From positions 1 to 64,000 of the forward strand of contig NZ_JAOAUU010000054.1 of assembly GCF_030157465.1 (NCBI RefSeq): a stretch of DNA of 64,000 nt, read 5' to 3'. Position numbers and translations under genes: made by a program. Positions 63,001 through 64,000 of this stretch are shown here, in pieces (positions within the stretch are counted from its first letter, which is position 1; the number at the start of each line of letters is the position of its first letter). The notes beneath the pieces are model-generated. The model was given only the letters and a program-made list of their open reading frames with translations, did not search any database and was not told the DNA's origin. The DNA is from Zoogloea sp. GTDB taxonomy: Bacteria; Pseudomonadota; Gammaproteobacteria; Burkholderiales; Rhodocyclaceae.

Positions 63001-64000
63001 GACGCGGCGTGCAACAGCAGTGGAGCGGATTCTTGAGGGCCGCTCCGTCATTCCAGACCTGATGGCGTACTTTCAAGCCTCGGGAACACAGCCAGCACCA
63101 ATGGAGTTTCAGCGGCCGCCAGAGGAGGCCCTGGATGTGTATACACAGGGTAGCAAGCGCCTGAACGACAGTCAGAAAGAGGCCTTCCGCAAGGCTCTCC
63201 AGTTTGGGCCCTTGAGCTTGCTTCAAGGTCCGCCGGGGACCGGCAAGACGTGGTTCATCGCTTCACTGCTTCACTATCTGGTAACAAAAGAAGGGGCACG
63301 CCGAATCCTGGTTGTGAGTCAAGCCCATGAGGCCGTCAACAATGCCTTGGAAAAAGCGCTTGAACTGTTCGAGGCCCGTGGCGTGGCATTCGATGCCGTT
63401 CGCCTTGGACATGAGTCGGTGGTCTCGGAAACTATTCGACACCTTCACTCTTCGTCCATTGAACAGTCGTACCGCGAACGATTTAAGGCCGAATATAAAG
63501 AACGAGTGGTTCGACTGGCTACCGAGATGGGGCTTCCGGCTGCCTTTGCCGCAGCCGCGGTGCGATTACACGTCAATGTTGGTCGTTTGGTGGAGCAAAT
63601 TGCGAGGTTGTCAGCGGACATGCCCGAGCCGGTGCCGCACAACTCCCGTGCTCCCAACGACGAATCGGCAGCAGAGGACCCATCAATACTGCGCGTTCGA
63701 CAACTTACTGCAACCCTCCACGAAATCTGCGAGCGCGACTACGAGTACGTAGTTGGCGAAATCCAGCTAGGCGAAGTTTTGGACGACCTGTACGAACAGC
63801 TGGCCGACCAATACGAGGTCCAGTCCCCCCAGGCGCTGGACCGGCTTCGTCGGTTACTAAAGATGTCTGATGACTGGCTTAAGACTCTGGGTGAGCCGGC
63901 AGCAAACTTCGTCGAGTTCCTGGCTAAATCACGCACGATTGTGGCAGGCACCTTGGTCGGCATCGGTCGGCGTGCAGCGGGGGTTATTCAGAACATGTAT
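60002..64000 (+). CDS. NERD nuclease-pseudokinase-kinase-SF1 helicase giant protein, C-terminus beyond window
   Basis: The frame is open from ATG 60002 to the window end (1333 residues, no stop). I translated it by hand. Residues about 15-130 are a NERD domain (PD-(D/E)xK core DDFDLVLVTHTHIIVIELKNW). From about 225 to 480 is a kinase-like fold whose catalytic loop reads HRDIGAHCLW (His342), with Cys for the usual Asn and no DFG, so probably a pseudokinase. A second kinase fold (about 490-710) has VLVKEW and an intact HGDIKPDNIVI (His620) with VDILDF after it. A linker rich in Ser and Glu precedes an SF1 helicase with Walker A LLQGPPGTGKTWF (about 1073-1085). PglW of BREX type 2 has NERD and kinase but no helicase. 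Confidence 0.85.
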   Translation, partial: MDIRLIEKSGVPASEIDAHQKIQKAFDATTFAKGWRGYASFKLPRGGPGAGDDDFDLVLVTHTHIIVIELKNWRGNKLIARGGNWYVDGQPRGRSPVPLANLKAKRLGTTLNTRVGQAKTPLVLSFVVLTGSISELDLSEEPRESESVLVLDDLLKWSEEQGYLKFVTRAARINPLGYLTAYDLFFEGQKGRPAGFNIHGYRPEAQPLWEHPKKLYSEFRAKEKQDPDKLALLRQWDFGALGSELIGEGERGFIGLREQRVFEHVEPRNEELSRSLLRPIARMSESDVTRDFAELYALPPKVTRLSEFVNSGLAKLSPPERVVLVKAMLQRFADLHDLNVAHRDIGAHCLWVERPAKVVISGFPAAYYPTMATVGAFRDRIQVERSNLPEDAGVVEGATPFRRDIYMLGVLAHLILHGERPPRVDGIFVWEPRASDAFGGVLDSVLAKALRREPKDRYETARDMLEALNEASKSENEQVIDLAAFDVYRAKTRVRDYPEEYEPLTDDDDLLAFRSSFEGQPVLVKEWHGVEPDLKRPDQAIRLLSFLERARNLRAAALTGVAVVLDSGLSRRSLLVVQRWVEGETLAEWMQKPQQRDAKLRIARLLTSTLAQLHDFEWPHGDIKPDNIVINEDEHPVFVDILDFRRSANDSYSTAYLPPDYKTLSPLARDRYALAAVLDELLVKDQCDGDLLGLEQVREEIHRLLNERQVSALEPLQSALDGKGQSTEVPDLEPYHITVRNLGATGVPQGEMLGDNGYFYLTMENSRRNLGSRLIHLTGAGARLTVEWQPSERRVAWVTAKSVDLTQLIWVQDKCLGRIRARLMLADGPRSDATDLEPSFDLWNEQFSEPPSEENELSEASPTADVSPLASSAEDEGIAAPSQRELAIDVEELWRGLLAAEEDSLPIATVVGEARRNPQREHQMLLPCALDGTGFDPDIDDRTWVERQNADGLWRRCGDLELRDTSLGANAELAIERWGGKPPRLGDKLRLRSNMESASLTRRATAVERILEGRSVIPDLMAYFQASGTQPAPMEFQRPPEEALDVYTQGSKRLNDSQKEAFRKALQFGPLSLLQGPPGTGKTWFIASLLHYLVTKEGARRILVVSQAHEAVNNALEKALELFEARGVAFDAVRLGHESVVSETIRHLHSSSIEQSYRERFKAEYKERVVRLATEMGLPAAFAAAAVRLHVNVGRLVEQIARLSADMPEPVPHNSRAPNDESAAEDPSILRVRQLTATLHEICERDYEYVVGEIQLGEVLDDLYEQLADQYEVQSPQALDRLRRLLKMSDDWLKTLGEPAANFVEFLAKSRTIVAGTLVGIGRRAAGVIQNMY

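Overview
The window is a high-GC chromosomal segment that looks like a betaproteobacterium of the Rhodocyclales type (Azoarcus, Thauera, Zoogloea, Denitromonas and relatives). The supporting signs are the ccoG gene, the ferredoxin-type sulfite reductase paired with a DUF934 protein, a permease-linked hybrid kinase beside cstA, an orphan PEP-CTERM tail, and many short palindromic intergenic repeats. The genus is an inference.

Positions 1-27.5 kb are ordinary core genome. In order they hold: a small unknown protein; a three-domain lysozyme-inhibitor-like envelope protein; a MocR/GntR-aminotransferase regulator; ccoG; a sulfite reductase pair; a DMT transporter; ybdD-cstA with a terminator; a two-component pair whose kinase is fused to an NCS1-type permease; a radical SAM protein; an MFS exporter; a Fic AMPylase-type protein; a DUF805 membrane protein; and the tightly overlapping purine operon xdhA-xdhB-xdhC-guaD. 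Several families of dispersed palindromic repeats sit between these genes.

At 27.6-28.4 kb lie tRNA-Leu(GAG), a PEP-CTERM remnant and tRNA-fMet(CAT), both tRNAs with good sigma70 promoters. The 3' end of tRNA-fMet is the probable attachment site of a genomic island that runs to the end of the window: four 11-bp-phased iterons, a Cro-like repressor with paired operator-like sites, an excisionase-like protein, a tyrosine integrase, a YhaM-like HD protein, an ICE-type protein of the PFL_4669/AcaB kind, an XRE regulator with two palindromic operators, and a lipoprotein and a membrane protein. IS remnants (IS1634-like and IS4-like, both broken) bracket an unrecognised four-gene phosphorelay cassette (35.7-42.2 kb): an OB/S1-like-REC-histidine kinase, a REC-degenerate kinase, a stand-alone receiver and a membrane protein.

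From 43.6 kb to the end is a dense defence operon, all on the plus strand: vapBC, then BREX genes brxA-brxB-brxC. A structured small RNA plus AbiD/AbiF-type HEPN protein is slotted between brxC and pglX. After pglX, where pglZ would normally be expected, come a PHP-SMC-like ATPase, a RecQ-like helicase fused to a phosphoribosyltransferase domain, a DprA-like protein, and a giant NERD nuclease - pseudokinase - kinase - SF1 helicase protein that is still open at the window end. pglZ and brxL are not in the window. The most promising undescribed biology is (i) this DprA/RecQ-PRTase/NERD-kinase-helicase module nested in BREX and (ii) the four-gene phosphorelay cassette.
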